64,000 bases of DNA from Torreya grandis (Eukaryota > Streptophyta > Pinopsida > Cupressales > Taxaceae). Below the pieces are notes generated by a model that made no database searches, had not been told where the DNA came from, and saw only the letters and a program-made list of their open reading frames with translations. The stretch covers positions 3,003,501-3,067,500 of the forward strand of contig JARHVA010001189.1 of the NCBI GenBank assembly GCA_037957365.1, written 5' to 3'. Positions 61,721 to 64,000 of the stretch are shown here, one piece after another; positions within the stretch are counted from its first letter, which is position 1; every line of letters begins with the position of its first letter. Made by a program: the position numbers and the translations under genes.

Positions 61721-61937
61721 ATTGAGGGGGAGCTAAGTGTTAGATCTAGGTATGCCCTTTGCCATTGATGTCAAAGGGGGAGAATAATAGGTACAAGTGT
61801 AGAAATAGGTACAAGGAATAGGTATAGGTTACTATAGTAAGTGGAAGTTACTATATGTTTTTTAGATGATAGTATGTGTAGGTTTTAGGATGTGGCATTT
61901 TCAGTTTGAGGTTACCATTAATGACAAAGGGGGAGAT
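61721..61937 (+). other. Multiplied polypurine tracts of element C
   Basis: Three G-rich tracts precede the 3' LTR: ATTGAGGGGGAGC near 61720-61732, CCATTGATGTCAAAGGGGGA at 61762-61781 and CCATTAATGACAAAGGGGGA at 61915-61934. The last abuts the LTR. Repeated tracts of this kind are a known Sirevirus feature. Confidence 0.8.
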
Positions 61938-62796
61938 TTTTGGAAATATTGTCATTGATGTCAAAGGTCTAACATTATTGGTGATAAAGGCCCCATTGCA
62001 TTTAATAGTGTTTTTAATATTCATATCTTAGCTAATGTGTGTTAATATTTATTTAATATTAATGAATATATTTTTGGTTGCATATAATTCAAAAGAGGGC
62101 CCATAGAAAATTCAAAGAGTCATGGGGTAAAAGATGAAAGAGAAATGGGATGAATTTTCTCATGAAGAGTCATCTTAAGGAATTCCAAGAGTTACCATGT
62201 GAAGACAAAAGAGGGTATGGTTCATTTTTCCATAAAGGGACACTTTGAGGAATATGAAAAGTCACCAAGATAAAGACAAAAGAGGAAAGGATGCTTTTAC
62301 TTATGAAGGGTCACCACATGACTTTTCAAATGTAAGGATACGAAGGGTCATACAAGTTTAGTGCCATTTTCCATGAGGATTGAACGGTCACAAAGGGTGA
62401 ATGCCAAAGGTCATTTGGAAAGATATAAATAAAGGCTTGAGAAACCATTTGTAATATGCAAGAGAGTGCATGGTTTGTATTTGTTTTTGAAGAGATAAAA
62501 GTAGGAGATATTGTAGCATTCTATCATTTGTTGAGTAAGCAACATTGAGAGATAGTTGTGTTTTATACACAAGAGTGGTTGGTGCTCTTATGGTCTAGTG
62601 TTCACAAATATTTTCAAGGGGTTGGTTCTCCTATGGGTTGGTGCTCACAAATAGTTGCTATGTTGGTGCTTGGCAAAGGGGTTAGTGCTCCTAAAATTTG
62701 GTGCTTACAAACTTTATAATTTGAGTTGGTGCTCATTCATATACTTGAGATTGTTCTTTGTGGTTTTTACCACTTTGGGTTTCCACATAAAAATAT

Positions 62797-62850
<54 letters not shown>

Positions 62851-62986
62851 GTGGTGCATATTATTGTTTTAGTTTTATTACATATCTTGAATGTATGGTT
62901 AAGTGGTTAAAGAAAAGGAATTTGATTAAGAAATAAGATATATAATATACTGATTCACCCCCACCTCTCCATATATGTCATGCTTA
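61938..62986 (+). repeat. 3' LTR of element C (1,049 bp)
   Basis: It starts TTTTGGAAATATTG (the TG of the 5' copy has become TT). TATAAATA is at 62424-62431, GTTGGTGCTC-type repeats at 62577-62710, and the end is CATGCTTA. It is longer than the 5' LTR mainly because of the CT microsatellite. Confidence 0.88.
62798..62847. repeat. (CT)n microsatellite, 50 bp
   Basis: The matching place in the 5' LTR (56543-56553) has only about five CT units, so the tract expanded after insertion. The Ser/Leu-repeat ORF crossing it is an artefact. Confidence 0.95.
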
Positions 62987-62995
62987 ATAGGAGGA

Positions 62996-64000
62996 TGTCA
63001 TGACCCTATGTGATTGTATTTATTTCACTTACAGTTATGGTTTAGTTATGAACTATTTAGGACATAATTGTTTGGATTACTTTTGTGAAATAGTTCTATG
63101 ATTAATTTAGATCTATTATTATTGTTGAGACAATTATGTGATATGTTTTTCATTACAACATTAGATATTCATGATTAATGAGTTATCGATTTATCATTCA
63201 GTTCAATCGTAATTATTTAATGTTGTTATTGCATTTATTACTCTTATATAGTATAAATACTACTGATGTTATGTTATTACTATAGGTACCATATATGATC
63301 TAGGTTGGATGTGATTTTGAGTAGTCAAGTGAGGTCAAGAAAGTAAATGAAAATAAATAGTGAAATTAAAATTAAAATACTGAGATTTGACTATTATGAA
63401 TTCTTTAAGTCATTTTTATATGCATGTTTTAAAGTGTTGAGTGTTATCACTTTTGAGTTTGATTTATTTACTAAATTTGTCATTAGTTGGTTTTGACTTC
63501 TTGTTCAATCATTACTTTATCAGTTGGTTTTGACTCTTAGATCTAATCAACACTTATAGGCATTGATAATATGTGCTTAATATGTTCTTGATCTTTATGC
63601 TTCTCATTTGGCTTGATTTAATCATCATCTTGTGACATTGAATTAGTCTTTGGATTCTATCTTTCTCATAGTTTAAATATTTTTTGTGTTTGGACACTTT
63701 AGTAGCATGGATGACTGGTCACAATCCCATTTTGTTTTGAAGAATGACATTAACCATTGTGATGGTTCAAAGGCATTAAAAATGTTTGAATTTGTCTTTA
63801 ACTTATGGTTTAATTCTTAAAGGTCATAAATATTTAGGAATTTTTATAAATTCAAAGGTTATTACGACCAAGTCTTATCTTGGCTTTGCAAAGGTATGGG
63901 ATTTTGGGGCCCATGACCCACCATAGATATATCATTAGTTAAAGTGTTGGATTTTTTTTTTGTGACTTTAGCCTATGACATTGGCTCACCATTAATTAAA
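62996..64000 (+). repeat. Family A LTR3, beginning only (3' LTR of copy 3)
   Basis: It starts TGTCATGACCC right after the purine tract. TGTCATGACC is a common LTR start in plant Ty3/gypsy elements. From 63147 it is collinear with 5445-6330 and 42030-42890. The first 150 or so bases are absent from LTR1 and LTR2. It runs off the window end. Confidence 0.78.

Larger units (their letters stand above)
55706..62986 (+). mobile_element. Element C: full-length Sirevirus-like Ty1/copia retrotransposon, 7.3 kb
   Basis: LTRs at 55706-56692 and 61938-62986 flank PBS, gag with a long coiled-coil extension, protease, integrase, RT, RNase H and repeated polypurine tracts, in copia order (integrase before RT). 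The flanking pentamers are GTAGG (55701-55705) and ATAGG (62987-62991). The Gag extension, large LTRs and repeated CATTGATGTCAAAGGGGGAGA-type tracts fit the Sirevirus (Maximus) lineage. By eye the LTRs differ at roughly 7 to 8 percent of compared positions. The coding region is broken by many stops. It sits in the polypurine-tract region of family A copy 3. Confidence 0.9.

Noticed and set aside
62655..62936. 93-codon ORF with Ser/Leu repeats, and its partner at 56394-56639
   Set aside because: Both lie inside the LTRs of element C, across GTTGGTGCTC repeats and the CT tract, and are not conserved as protein.

Overview
This window looks like intergenic DNA from a large, repeat-filled plant nuclear genome. 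It is AT-rich and strongly depleted in CpG. I found no convincing host gene, tRNA, rRNA or CRISPR array. Nearly everything I can assign is decayed LTR retrotransposon: Ty3/gypsy of chromovirus and Tat type, and Ty1/copia of Sirevirus type, stacked inside one another. The primer-binding sites complementary to plant initiator Met-tRNA, the Tat-type second RNase H and the Sirevirus-type Gag extension all point to a seed plant. The extreme decay without removal would fit a gymnosperm, but that is inference.

Layout. Positions 3-2239 are one long ruined reading frame of unknown identity, followed by LTR-like DNA to 3912. From 3913 onward the backbone is a tandem array of one chromovirus-like family (A) with an LTR of about 5 kb: truncated internal region A1 (3913-5435), LTR1 (5436-9282 plus 37891-39711), truncated internal region A2 (39712-42018), LTR2 (42019-47141), a longer internal region A3 (from 47142), a polypurine tract (split by a later insertion) and the start of LTR3 (62996 to the window end). 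LTR1 is split by element D (9283-37885, minus strand, target-site duplication AATAA). D is a Tat-lineage element whose interior is scrambled: its own minus-strand pol (22130-25752) faces a plus-strand copy, E (25755-36880). D's left LTR is in turn split by element B (9506-14730, plus strand), a 5.2-kb Reina-like chromovirus with two 338-bp LTRs.

A3 has been hit at least three more times. Reverse-oriented Sirevirus-like LTR sequence sits at 49657-52577 where part of pol is missing. A 2.35-kb TG...CA element, probably a solo LTR, sits at 53308-55660 with the duplication ATTAT. A full-length Sirevirus-like copia element, C (55706-62986), sits in the polypurine-tract region of A3.

All coding regions are broken. 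The damage is mostly C-to-T and G-to-A: stop codons at Gln, Arg and Trp positions (especially CAG to TAG) and lost catalytic residues in protease, RT and integrase. This fits long-term cytosine methylation and deamination. The most notable structures are the tandem array sharing a truncated RT/LTR junction, the unusually long LTR, the head-to-head Tat chimera with an IN-to-RT out-of-order junction, and a 1.1-kb coding segment holding 28 internal stops but no frameshift.
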